A stretch of DNA of 64,000 nt, taken from the NCBI GenBank assembly GCA_017451485.1, contig JAFTOG010000040.1:1-64000 (forward strand), given 5' to 3'. This DNA comes from Clostridia bacterium. Lineage in GTDB: Bacteria; Bacillota; Clostridia; Oscillospirales; CAG-272. Numbering within the stretch: the first letter of the stretch is position 1; every line of letters starts with the position of its first letter. A program made the position numbers and the translations under genes. Under the pieces are notes generated by a model. That model saw only the letters and a list, made by a program, of their open reading frames with translations. It made no database searches and had not been told where the DNA came from. This document shows, one piece after another, positions 35,375 through 43,432 of this stretch.

Positions 35375-37123
35375 ATGAAAAATAGATTTACACTTAATAA
35401 TCTTACAAACGGACTTGTGCTTAATGAAAAATGGGATGGTAATACCTGCTCCCTTTCCGTAACCAACAAAACGGACAGAGATATAAAGCCCACGGACCTT
35501 ACTGTCTACAAGGCAGATATGATATTTTCACCCGATACAAAATTCTACGGAGAGGGCTATAATATGCTTTCTCAGTACGGTGGCACAATAAGGGATTTTA
35601 AGCTCCTTGGCTCCTTTAGTGACTACGACCATTACAGGCTATACAGACCCGAGGGGATGAATCAGGTATATAATATGATTATTTTCTATCCCGAGGGGGA
35701 GGAGCCTGTGCTTATAGGCTTTGCCTCATGCTATCGCTTTAACGGTTGGATTCGCTTTAATGAGAGGGAGATACATATTGCTCTGAACTGCGAAAATGCA
35801 GTTATAGGTGCAGGCAGGACAGAAAAGCTTGAGGAAATCTTTATAGAGCAGGGTGAGGTGAATACTGTCCTTAGCCATTTTGCTGATGCTATCGCCCGCA
35901 ACCATCCCAAAAAAGACTTTCCCGAGATTCCCACAGGCTGGTGCTCCTGGCTTGTATACGGTCCCAACATAACAGAAAAGAATATATATGACAATCTTGA
36001 TGCAGCCAAAAGATACGGACTTGACCTCAAGTATATACAGATAGACGACGGCTATCAGGAGTACTGGGGCGACTGGTTTAACTTTACCGATAAGTTTGAA
36101 AGTGGAGTAAAGCAGATTTGTCTTGACATAAAGGAAAAGGGCTTTGAGCCGGCTATCTGGGTTGCTCCCTTCGTTGCCGAGAGGGATTCCCGACTCTTTA
36201 AGAATCACCCCGATTGGTTTGTAAAGGACAATGATGGAAAGCCACTCTCCTCAGGGGATGTAACCTTCGGCGGCTGGAGATGTGCCCCCTGGTATATTCT
36301 CGATATGACCCATCCCGGTGCACAGGAATATATAAGAACGGTTTTCACCGTTATGAGACACGAGTGGCAGGTAAAGTATTTTAAGCTAGATGCGATTGTA
36401 TGGGCGTCCTTACCCTTCGGTCACAGATATGACGATACCAAAACAGCTGTTGAGGCTTACAAAATAGGTATGGACATTATTTGCGATTCAGTAGGTGAGG
36501 AAAGCTTTGTGCTTGGAGGTAATTCTCCTATGTGGCCATCTATCGGATGTGTAAACGGTATGAGGGTTACAAACGATAATTGCCGTTCCTGGTATCAGTT
36601 TACTCAGCTTGCAAGAGAGTGCTTCCACAGGAACTGGCAGCATAACCGTCTTTGGATAAATGATCCTGATACAGTCCTCTTACAGAATGAAAAAATAAGG
36701 GTTGTAGGTCCTGACGGAAATGTTAGCTATAAGGATGGAGAGCTCACTAAGGGTGAATTTGCATTCAATGCCGCATATACCATGGCATCGGGTGGAATGG
36801 TGCTGTCAAGCGATGATATTTCATCTATGACTGAAGAAAATGTGGAGCTTTTAAGAAGATTGCTTCCTCCTACCTATGTCGCCGCAGAATTTGACGGTGA
36901 TGATTATACAATAGGCAGAGCAAGGATAAATGATAACAAGGATATTGCTTATGTATTCAATTTTGACAATGAAAATAAGGATATTACGGTAAAAATAGAG
37001 GGTAAAAGGGAAATATTTGACCTTTTTGAAAACAAGACTCTCGGTATTTTTGAAAACGAGATACACTTCCCGACCTTTGAGCCTCATAATGCAAAGGTAT
37101 TGATTTGCACAAAAGCTCAATGA
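35375..37123 (+). CDS. GH36-like alpha-galactosidase-type glycosidase
   Basis: 582 residues. The barrel starts with 'PTGWCSWLVYGPNITEKNI' and 'YIQIDDGYQEYWGDW', the GWCSW...DDG layout shared by GH36 and GH27. The nucleophile is in YFKLDAIVW (D339) and the acid/base in RVTNDN (D401). It is shorter than the 21476-23533 GH36 and belongs to a different subgroup with a reduced N-terminal beta domain. No signal peptide. The ribosome site GAGG precedes the ATG directly after the phosphoesterase gene, so the two are co-transcribed. The leaving sugar is not decided by sequence; alpha-galactose is the family default. Confidence 0.82.
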   Translation: MKNRFTLNNLTNGLVLNEKWDGNTCSLSVTNKTDRDIKPTDLTVYKADMIFSPDTKFYGEGYNMLSQYGGTIRDFKLLGSFSDYDHYRLYRPEGMNQVYNMIIFYPEGEEPVLIGFASCYRFNGWIRFNEREIHIALNCENAVIGAGRTEKLEEIFIEQGEVNTVLSHFADAIARNHPKKDFPEIPTGWCSWLVYGPNITEKNIYDNLDAAKRYGLDLKYIQIDDGYQEYWGDWFNFTDKFESGVKQICLDIKEKGFEPAIWVAPFVAERDSRLFKNHPDWFVKDNDGKPLSSGDVTFGGWRCAPWYILDMTHPGAQEYIRTVFTVMRHEWQVKYFKLDAIVWASLPFGHRYDDTKTAVEAYKIGMDIICDSVGEESFVLGGNSPMWPSIGCVNGMRVTNDNCRSWYQFTQLARECFHRNWQHNRLWINDPDTVLLQNEKIRVVGPDGNVSYKDGELTKGEFAFNAAYTMASGGMVLSSDDISSMTEENVELLRRLLPPTYVAAEFDGDDYTIGRARINDNKDIAYVFNFDNENKDITVKIEGKREIFDLFENKTLGIFENEIHFPTFEPHNAKVLICTKAQ

Positions 37124-37606
37124 AAGAGAAAGAATTTCGGATGTCATTTTACAAATTGAAACAGATTCTTCCCAGCCCGTATCAATCATAGAATTACAGT
37201 AACGGAGCATGGGAAGAGGAGATGGAAATTACTTCTGCGATTATGAGTTATGAGATACTTCGATCGTTATGAAGTTTTAGGTTGCAAGGACAATTATATC
37301 ATAACACTTGCTGTGCAAGCTCATAACTCTAAGCTGAAAGCTAACAGAAAAAGAGAGGACATTTCGGATTTTCCGATTTGTTCTCTCTTTCTGCTTGTAA
37401 TATGGGTTTGGGCTTAGCCTATTTGCGTATGTCCGGGCAAATGCGATGCTCGCCATTCAGCGGTTTTTATCAAATTTTTTGCTAAGGATATCACGCTGTT
37501 TCCGACCTCTTATTTCATTGGAGTCAAAAACATCTCATTGTACTTGACAAATTGATGTGAAATATTATATAATAATATTTAGTATTATTTGCGTGGAGGT
37601 TAGCCT
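37124..37606. other. Intergenic region with one hairpin and the flavoprotein promoter
   Basis: 483 bp. A hairpin with arms near 37349-37360 and 37380-37390 (AAAGAGAGGAC / GTTCTCTCTTT, inner CGGA/TCCG) may terminate the GH36 transcript, though its T-run is weak. A promoter TTGACA (37544-37549), 18 bp, TATAAT (37568-37573) drives the next gene. I see no protein or structured RNA in the remainder. Confidence 0.5.
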
Positions 37607-38857
37607 ATGGACGGTGGATACAGTCAGAGGAGGGTCGGCGTTATCGGCGGCGGACCTGCCGGTATGATGGCTTCGATATACGCCGTGCAAAACGGTGCAG
37701 AGGTTACCCTCTTTGAAAGAAATCCATATCTCGGTAAAAAGCTCGGTATCACGGGTAAGGGCAGATGTAATGTTACAAACGACTGTGACAATGCAGAATT
37801 TCTTAAGAATGTAATTGCCAATCCGAAATTTCTTTACGCTTCCATAAATAATTTTTCAACACAAGATACAAAAAGCTTCTTTGAAGGGCTGGGAGTTCCC
37901 CTGAAAACAGAGAGAGGACGCAGGGTATTTCCCGTTTCGGATAAAGCGTCGGATATAGTAAACGCCCTGAAAAATTGTGTTCTCGATTACGGTGTCAGGG
38001 TGGTTAATCAGCGTGTTACCTCTATTATTACGGAGGGGACACAGGTCACGGGGCTCAGGACCGAGAGAGAGGAATATAGATTTGACGCGATTATTTGTGC
38101 TACAGGTGGGGCATCCTACCCTATGACAGGCTCTGACGGTGACGGATATAAGTTTGCAAGGGAGCTTGGTATTGAAATAAGCCCCATATTCCCGTCACTT
38201 GTACCCCTTGAAACAAAGGAGGATGTGTCCTGCAATATGGGACTGTCCTTGAAGAATGTAACCTTAAAAATTGTAGATAACAAAAAGGGTAAGACCGTGT
38301 TTAGCGAGCTGGGAGAAATGCTCTTTACCCATTTTGGGCTGACTGGTCCCCTTGTGCTTTCTGCATCGTCCCATATGAGGGAGATGGAGAGGGGCAGATA
38401 TACGGCTTATATAGATTTTAAGCCTGCTCTTGATTATGGTGAGCTTGATAAAAGAGTAATTTCCGACTTTTCTAAAAATATCAATAAGGATTTTTGTAAT
38501 TCTCTCGGTAATCTGCTTCCGTCGAAGATAATTCCTTATATAATTGAAAGAAGTGGAATAAGACCCGATGCAAAGGTGAATGAAATAACCAAGGTGCAAA
38601 GGAAGGCCTTTGTAGATACTCTTAAGGGGTTGTCCCTGGAGATAACCGGCTTCCGTCCCTTACGGGAGGCAATTGTAACAGCCGGAGGGATCAGCGTTAA
38701 GGAAATAAATCCCTCGGATATGCAGTCTAAGAAATATAAGGGACTTTATTTTGCAGGTGAGATAATAGATGTTGACGCCTATACAGGTGGATATAATTTA
38801 CAAATAGCATTTTCCACAGGTGCCCTGGCAGGGATGCACGCCTCGTGGGGAGAATAG
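37607..38857 (+). CDS. HI0933/BaiN-like flavoprotein (NAD(P)/FAD-dependent oxidoreductase)
   Basis: 416 residues, normal for the HI0933 (YhiN/BaiN) family. The N-terminal FAD-binding fold is 'GVIGGGPAGMMASIYAVQNGAEVTLFER', followed by the family signature 'GKKLGITGKGRCNVTN'. A second dinucleotide motif 'AIICATGGASYP' and the C-terminal 'GLYFAGEIIDVDAYTGGYNLQIAFSTG' complete it. Family members bind FAD; some reduce bile-acid enones (BaiN) and the role of most is unknown. No membrane segments. GGAGG precedes the start. It is the first gene of a conserved Clostridia cluster with cmk, plsC and ispH-rpsA, 8 bp before cmk. Confidence 0.92.
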   Translation: MDGGYSQRRVGVIGGGPAGMMASIYAVQNGAEVTLFERNPYLGKKLGITGKGRCNVTNDCDNAEFLKNVIANPKFLYASINNFSTQDTKSFFEGLGVPLKTERGRRVFPVSDKASDIVNALKNCVLDYGVRVVNQRVTSIITEGTQVTGLRTEREEYRFDAIICATGGASYPMTGSDGDGYKFARELGIEISPIFPSLVPLETKEDVSCNMGLSLKNVTLKIVDNKKGKTVFSELGEMLFTHFGLTGPLVLSASSHMREMERGRYTAYIDFKPALDYGELDKRVISDFSKNINKDFCNSLGNLLPSKIIPYIIERSGIRPDAKVNEITKVQRKAFVDTLKGLSLEITGFRPLREAIVTAGGISVKEINPSDMQSKKYKGLYFAGEIIDVDAYTGGYNLQIAFSTGALAGMHASWGE

Positions 38858-38865
38858 GAGTATTT

Positions 38866-39543
38866 ATGATTAAAATAGCACTTGACGGACCAAGCGGAGC
38901 AGGAAAAAGCACTGTTGCTAAGGCGATAGCAAAGCGACTTTCCATAGTTTATGTAGACACGGGAGCCCTTTACCGTTCTATCGGTCTTTATATTCAGCGT
39001 CTCGGCATTGATAAGGCAGATAAGGAAAAAATAATCAATCAGCTTCCTTCCATTCATCTTGCACTGGAGTACAAGGACGGTGTACAGAGTGTTATACTGA
39101 ACGGTGAGGATGTAAGTGGACTTATAAGAACAGGAGAGATAGCAATGTATGCCTCAGCAGTTTCTGCAATCCCTGAGGTGAGGGCGTTTCTTCTTGACAC
39201 ACAGAGAGATATTGCACATAAAAACAGTGTTATAATGGATGGCAGAGATATCGGTACTGTTATCCTCCCTGATGCCGAGGTTAAAATATTTATGGTTGCA
39301 TCTCCCGAGGCAAGAGCTAAGAGAAGGTATCTTGAGCTTATCGAAAAGGGTGAGGAGTGCACCTTTGAGAGTGTGCTTGCCGACATTGTGGAGAGGGATA
39401 AGAATGACTCCACAAGAAAGGTAGCTCCCGCAATCCCGGCTGATGATGCTGTGTTTCTCGATAATTCGGATCTTGATGTTGAGGGTACCGTTGACAAGGC
39501 ATTGGAAATCATTTCAAGTAAAGTAGATATAGAGGCAATATAA
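38866..39543 (+). CDS. cmk: Cytidylate kinase
   Basis: 225 residues from the ATG at 38866, 5 bp after AGGAG; an upstream ATG would overlap the previous gene and lacks a site. The P-loop DGPSGAGKST is at residues 8-17. 'YVDTGALYRSIGLY' binds CMP and 'VIMDGRDIGTVILPDAEVKIF' is the family's conserved central block. 'RAKRRYLE' starts the lid. The enzyme phosphorylates CMP/dCMP with ATP in the cytoplasm. The stop overlaps the plsC start by one base, so the two are translationally coupled. Confidence 0.97.
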   Translation: MIKIALDGPSGAGKSTVAKAIAKRLSIVYVDTGALYRSIGLYIQRLGIDKADKEKIINQLPSIHLALEYKDGVQSVILNGEDVSGLIRTGEIAMYASAVSAIPEVRAFLLDTQRDIAHKNSVIMDGRDIGTVILPDAEVKIFMVASPEARAKRRYLELIEKGEECTFESVLADIVERDKNDSTRKVAPAIPADDAVFLDNSDLDVEGTVDKALEIISSKVDIEAI

Positions 39544-40160
39544 TGAACAAGTTTTACAGAGGTGCGAAGAGACTGTTCGGAGGACTTTTTAAGCTTTTAT
39601 TCCGAATTAAGGTAATAAATCGTGAAAAAGAGGTTTTTGACAAGCCGTTTATAGTTTGTGCTAACCATACAAGCCTTATGGATGTTGTTGCCCTTGTAAT
39701 TGCATTTAAGGGACAGATTCGCTTTATGGCTAAGAAGGAGATATTCAAGGTTCCTGTTCTCAGCTGGTTCGCAAAATCCATGGGTGCATTTCCCGTTGAC
39801 CGTAAGAACGGTGATGTAGCTGCTATAAAGAAGACTATTGAGATGCTTAAGAACGGAGATAAGGTCGGCATATTCCCACAGGGAACACGCTGCCCATATG
39901 TCAACCCGAGAGAAACCGAGGTTAAGGACGGTGTGGGTATGATATCCTCCCGTGCAGGAGTCGGTGTTGTACCCGTTTACATAAAAACTAAGAAGGGTAA
40001 GCTTAAGCTTTTCCATAAGACAAGAGTAATAATAGGAGATTACATCCCACCGGAGCAGTTTGATTTTGATGCTACAGGTAAGGAAAAATATAAGCTCATA
40101 GCTCACCATACATTCGATAAGATTTGTGACCTCGGTGAGCAGACGGAGATAAAATGGTAA
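39543..40160 (+). CDS. plsC: 1-acyl-sn-glycerol-3-phosphate acyltransferase
   Basis: 205 residues. The acyltransferase motif I NHTSLMD (His about 40) and motif III FPQGTR (near residue 114) are intact, with 'FMAKKEIFKVPVLSWFAKSMGAFPVDR' between them. It adds the second acyl chain to lysophosphatidic acid in phospholipid synthesis and is expected on the inner membrane face. The length matches clostridial PlsC. The 3' end overlaps the next start by 7 bp, continuing the coupled cmk-plsC-ispH-rpsA order seen in many Clostridia. Confidence 0.95.
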   Translation: MNKFYRGAKRLFGGLFKLLFRIKVINREKEVFDKPFIVCANHTSLMDVVALVIAFKGQIRFMAKKEIFKVPVLSWFAKSMGAFPVDRKNGDVAAIKKTIEMLKNGDKVGIFPQGTRCPYVNPRETEVKDGVGMISSRAGVGVVPVYIKTKKGKLKLFHKTRVIIGDYIPPEQFDFDATGKEKYKLIAHHTFDKICDLGEQTEIKW

Positions 40161-42130
40161 TTGTATCAGAGCACGCAGGCTTTTGCTTTGGTGTACGCAG
40201 AGCTACGGATCTGGCAGAGGAGCTTATAGCTAAAACCGAGAAAAACAGTATTATCTGTACTTTAGGTAAGCTTATACACAATGAGTCCTATACCAGATAT
40301 CTTGCACAAAACGGTATTGTCTCCGTTGACGGAGCCGATATTGATAGCCTTTACGCAAGGGCAGAGGAGGGATATAATGTTACCCTTATTCTGCGTACCC
40401 ACGGAGTGGAGAGGGAGCTGAAGGAACGACTTGAGGGACTAAGTGCTCTTTGCCCACGGTTCAAGGTGGTGGACTGTGCCTGTCCATATGTAAAAAAGAT
40501 TCATAAAATAGCCTACGAGAACTCGGGAGAGAATAAGATTTTTATCCTCATAGGACAAAAAAATCACCCGGAGGTTACATCTATTGTAAGCTATTGCCTT
40601 GGAGAATATCACATTTTTTTAGATTCAGAGCAGCTGGAGGAGTACCTGAAAACTGCAAAATTCGGTGAAAAACAGGTAATAATGTCGGCTCAGACCACGC
40701 AAAACCTAAAAGAATGGAAAAAATGTCAAGAAATTCTCAAAAAATACTGTACAAATGAGAAAATATTTGATACAATATGTAGTGTGACTGAAAAAAGGCA
40801 GACCGAGGCAGAGGAGCTTTGCCAAAGGGTTGATGCTATGCTGGTCATCGGTGGTAGAGACAGCTCCAATACTGCAAAGCTGTATCATATCTGCCACGAT
40901 AAGTGTCCAAAAACCTTTTGGATACAAACTAAAGATGATATTCCGTTTGATAAAATCGGTAATTCATATAACATAGGAATAACTGCAGGAGCTTCAACAC
41001 CTGACAGTTTAATACAGGAGGTAAAAAAATCTATGGGTGAAATCATGGAAAACTTTGCAGAATTACTTGCAGAGGCAGAAGCAGACAGAGTAAAAATATA
41101 TAAAGGAGCAACAGTTAAGGGTACAGTTATGTCTATCTCCGAAACAGAGATTAGACTTGATCTCGGTGCTAAATCTACAGGTGTTATCACCAGAGATAAT
41201 ATGAACATTGACAATGCAGCAAAGCTTTGTGAAGTATTCAAAATCGGTGACGAAGTTGAAGCTAAGGTTGAAGCTACAAGCGATGTTGACGGAATCATCA
41301 CACTTTCCAAGAAGGCAGTTGATGATGTTAAGAACTGGGAAAAGATTGTCGAGTACGCTGAACAGCAGACAGTAGTTGAAGCAAAGATTGTCAGGGCTGT
41401 TAAGGGTGGCGTAATCGCTAATGTTGACGGTGCAGAAATATTTGTTCCCGCTTCTATGACAGGACTTGCAAAGGATGAGGATCTTTCTAAGCTTGCAGGC
41501 ACAGTACAGAAGATGAAGATTGTTGAAATCAAGGATGGCCGTAAGAAGGCTATCGGCTCTATCAAGATTGTAGCAAGAGAAGAAAGAAAGGCAGCTCTCG
41601 AGGCATTTTGGGCTTCCATTGAGGAAGGCAAGGTATACGAGGGACCTGTTAAGAGCATCACATCCTACGGTGCATTTGTTGATATCGGCGGTGTTGACGG
41701 TCTTGTACATATCACAGAGCTCTCTTGGAACAGAATCAAGCATCCCTCTGAGGTTGTTAAGGTTGGCGATGTTGTCAAGGTATTTGTTAAGTCCTTTGAT
41801 AAAGAGGCTAAGAAGGTTTCTCTCGGTTATAAGACTGAGGAGGAGAACCCCTGGAACATTTTTACATCCAAGTATGCAGTTGACGATGTAGCAGAGGTTA
41901 AGATTGTTGGTGTAACATCCTTTGGTGCATTTGCTGAGGTTGTTCCCGGTGTTGACGGTCTTATCCACATCAGCCAGATCGCAGATAAGAAGATCGACTC
42001 CGTTGCTAATGTTCTTAAGGTTGGCGATGTAGTTGAGGCTAAGATTGTTGGTATTGATGAAGAAAACCATAAGGTCAGCCTTTCTATCCGTGTTCTTCTT
42101 GCACCCGCAGAAGCAGAGGACGCTGAATAA
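40154..42130 (+). CDS. ispH-rpsA: Fusion of 4-hydroxy-3-methylbut-2-enyl diphosphate reductase and ribosomal protein S1
   Basis: 658 residues. Residues 1-285 are IspH, the last enzyme of the MEP isoprenoid pathway, with the three [4Fe-4S] cysteines C11 ('AGFCFGV'), C108 ('VDCACPY') and C209 ('TICSVTE') and 'THGVE' and '[11 protein letters not shown]' motifs. Residues about 310-650 hold four S1 RNA-binding repeats, the last two with classic '[22 protein letters not shown]' and '[21 protein letters not shown]' sequences. This fusion is well known in Clostridia. It joins isoprenoid synthesis to a translation-initiation factor for no proven reason. Codon use changes to a more highly expressed style in the S1 half (longer runs of GTT/GCT/AAG). 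Confidence 0.97.
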   Translation: MVIVSEHAGFCFGVRRATDLAEELIAKTEKNSIICTLGKLIHNESYTRYLAQNGIVSVDGADIDSLYARAEEGYNVTLILRTHGVERELKERLEGLSALCPRFKVVDCACPYVKKIHKIAYENSGENKIFILIGQKNHPEVTSIVSYCLGEYHIFLDSEQLEEYLKTAKFGEKQVIMSAQTTQNLKEWKKCQEILKKYCTNEKIFDTICSVTEKRQTEAEELCQRVDAMLVIGGRDSSNTAKLYHICHDKCPKTFWIQTKDDIPFDKIGNSYNIGITAGASTPDSLIQEVKKSMGEIMENFAELLAEAEADRVKIYKGATVKGTVMSISETEIRLDLGAKSTGVITRDNMNIDNAAKLCEVFKIGDEVEAKVEATSDVDGIITLSKKAVDDVKNWEKIVEYAEQQTVVEAKIVRAVKGGVIANVDGAEIFVPASMTGLAKDEDLSKLAGTVQKMKIVEIKDGRKKAIGSIKIVAREERKAALEAFWASIEEGKVYEGPVKSITSYGAFVDIGGVDGLVHITELSWNRIKHPSEVVKVGDVVKVFVKSFDKEAKKVSLGYKTEEENPWNIFTSKYAVDDVAEVKIVGVTSFGAFAEVVPGVDGLIHISQIADKKIDSVANVLKVGDVVEAKIVGIDEENHKVSLSIRVLLAPAEAEDAE

Positions 42131-42148
42131 TTAAGCTTGAAATATAAT

Positions 42149-42176
42149 CGCCCACAAGAGCTCTTGTGGGCGTTTT
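42149..42176 (+). terminator. Terminator of the cmk-ispH-rpsA operon
   Basis: CGCCCACAAGAG pairs directly with CTCTTGTGGGCG, then TTTT. It sits 19 bp after the stop. Confidence 0.9.
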
Positions 42177-42330
42177 ATACAAAAAATATAAATCAGCTTA
42201 TATAATATTTGCCTTCACCCTGAGGGGGTTGTTTCCTTGTGGTAGAAGGTGGCACCACCGTGGATTTTCAAAATGGAGAAGGAGTTTTTTGGCTTCTTAT
42301 ATGTGACGGAATGGGTGTCTTAAATAATAT
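42177..42330. other. Unassigned G+C-rich intergenic stretch
   Basis: Between the two terminators lies a stretch (about 42205-42290) richer in G+C than its surroundings: 'CCTTCACCCTGAGGGGG', then 'TAGAAGGTGGCACCACCG'. It has partial self-complementarity (CCTTC/GAAGG, GGTGG/CCACC) but no ORF. It may be a decayed dispersed repeat; I cannot assign it. Confidence 0.3.
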
Positions 42331-42359
42331 AATAGGGCTGACATTGAGTCAGCCCTATT
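42331..42359. terminator. Terminator of the small Cys-rich peptide gene
   Basis: AATAGGGCTGA pairs with TCAGCCCTATT around CATTGAG. It is 49 bp downstream of the minus-strand peptide gene. Confidence 0.7.
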
Positions 42360-42407
42360 CTTAATAAAAGGATAATATTTTAATACCCTATTTCAGCAAC
42401 CCTGATA

Positions 42408-42500
42408 TTAGTTGCAGCAGCAAGAAAGAACTATAGCCGCAAGAACTATTATCCATATAATATCGTTATCAAAAAGACCGCATAAACAGTTGTTATTCAT
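42408..42500 (-). CDS. 30-residue Cys-rich single-span peptide
   Basis: The ATG at 42500 follows AAGGTAGG by about 7 bp. The product begins MNNNCLCGLF, continues with DNDIIW and a hydrophobic helix 'IIVLAAIVLS', and ends CCCN. A polar Asn/Cys start, one membrane span and a Cys-rich end recall small clostridial membrane or spore-coat-type peptides, but I know no named family for it. Start, ribosome site and a downstream terminator support a real transcript. It lies between the rpsA terminator and the zinc-ribbon gene on the same strand. Confidence 0.55.
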   Translation of the reverse strand: MNNNCLCGLFDNDIIWIIVLAAIVLSCCCN

Positions 42501-42597
42501 AGTGTTACCTACCTTGAAGAATTGAAAGAGCATTGGCTCTCTCTATTACAATATTATGCTTACACTGTTTTTTTGATACGAAAAATACAGAAATATG

Positions 42598-43233
42598 TCA
42601 TTTAAGATGTAATTCAGAGGCTTCAAGAAAGTCGTGAGCTGAGATAACGCTGTTTGTGGGGATGTCCTTTTTACATCCACATTTTGAACATCTGAGTGTG
42701 ATATGCTCATCGTAGATGTCACAGATGAAATCTCCACCGTCATTACAGTTGCAGTAGATTTTGCCCTCATCGGCAAGGTCATTTATCACATACTTTATAA
42801 TTTCGGTAATTTGTGGGTCGGATAGGTCAGAACGGTCCTTTTCCATGTTCTTTATTGAGCTGAGATTTCCGTCGCCTACCATTTCGATAATTTCCTCGTT
42901 TGAACGGAGGATGGCATCCTCAACCATTTTATCCTTACCGATAAAGCAAATATCAATTCCCGACATGGCACAGCCGATAACAAAAACATCGCTGTCAAAA
43001 AATACTTCATTAGATATAATATAGGAGTGGTCGGAAGAGCATACCATACAGGGTACAATCAAACGCATTTTACCGTCATTGGTTTTTTCCACGGTCATAT
43101 GGCTACCACCACAGGAGCATTTTAATCGGAACATTTTACCGCTGAGGGAGAATGCACCCACCATGCTTGTAACGACACCTCCACAGGCAGGACATCTGTA
43201 TGCTAAGGTGGTTTCCTTTTGATTTAATATCAT
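42598..43233 (-). CDS. Zinc-ribbon protein of unknown function
   Basis: 211 residues. An N-terminal CPAC...CSCGGSH pair (residues about 14-45), 'VPCMVCSSDHSYI' (about 60-72) and C-terminal 'IYCNCNDGG' and 'LRCSKCGCKKDI' (about 160-195) give at least two zinc sites. The middle is acidic and helical ('DAILRSNEEIIEMVGDG'). I recall proteins of this type as conserved hypotheticals in Clostridia near translation or sporulation genes, but have no function for them. No signal peptide or membrane span. The divergent helicase gene begins 200 bp upstream. Confidence 0.7.
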   Translation of the reverse strand: MILNQKETTLAYRCPACGGVVTSMVGAFSLSGKMFRLKCSCGGSHMTVEKTNDGKMRLIVPCMVCSSDHSYIISNEVFFDSDVFVIGCAMSGIDICFIGKDKMVEDAILRSNEEIIEMVGDGNLSSIKNMEKDRSDLSDPQITEIIKYVINDLADEGKIYCNCNDGGDFICDIYDEHITLRCSKCGCKKDIPTNSVISAHDFLEASELHLK

Positions 43234-43432
43234 AATATACCTCGAAAATTAAAATTGAATACTATCTTTTTGTAATTATACTACAAAATAAATATATTGT
43301 CAAATAATAACGAAAAATATTTTATCCGTAAATAAAATTTACCGTGCCCATAATTTATCGTATAATATATACATTTGGTATTGAAAAGTATATTATGGGA
43401 TTATAATAACCGTTAATGAAGGGAGGAGCCGT

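Noticed and set aside
41063..42070. Minus-strand 335-codon frame antisense to the S1 repeats
   Set aside because: Created by the codon bias of the highly expressed S1 region; no ribosome site and Cys/Asn/Leu-rich low-quality translation.
42205..42290. Riboswitch in the G+C-rich patch after ispH-rpsA
   Set aside because: No known aptamer core is recognised and no gene follows on the same strand.
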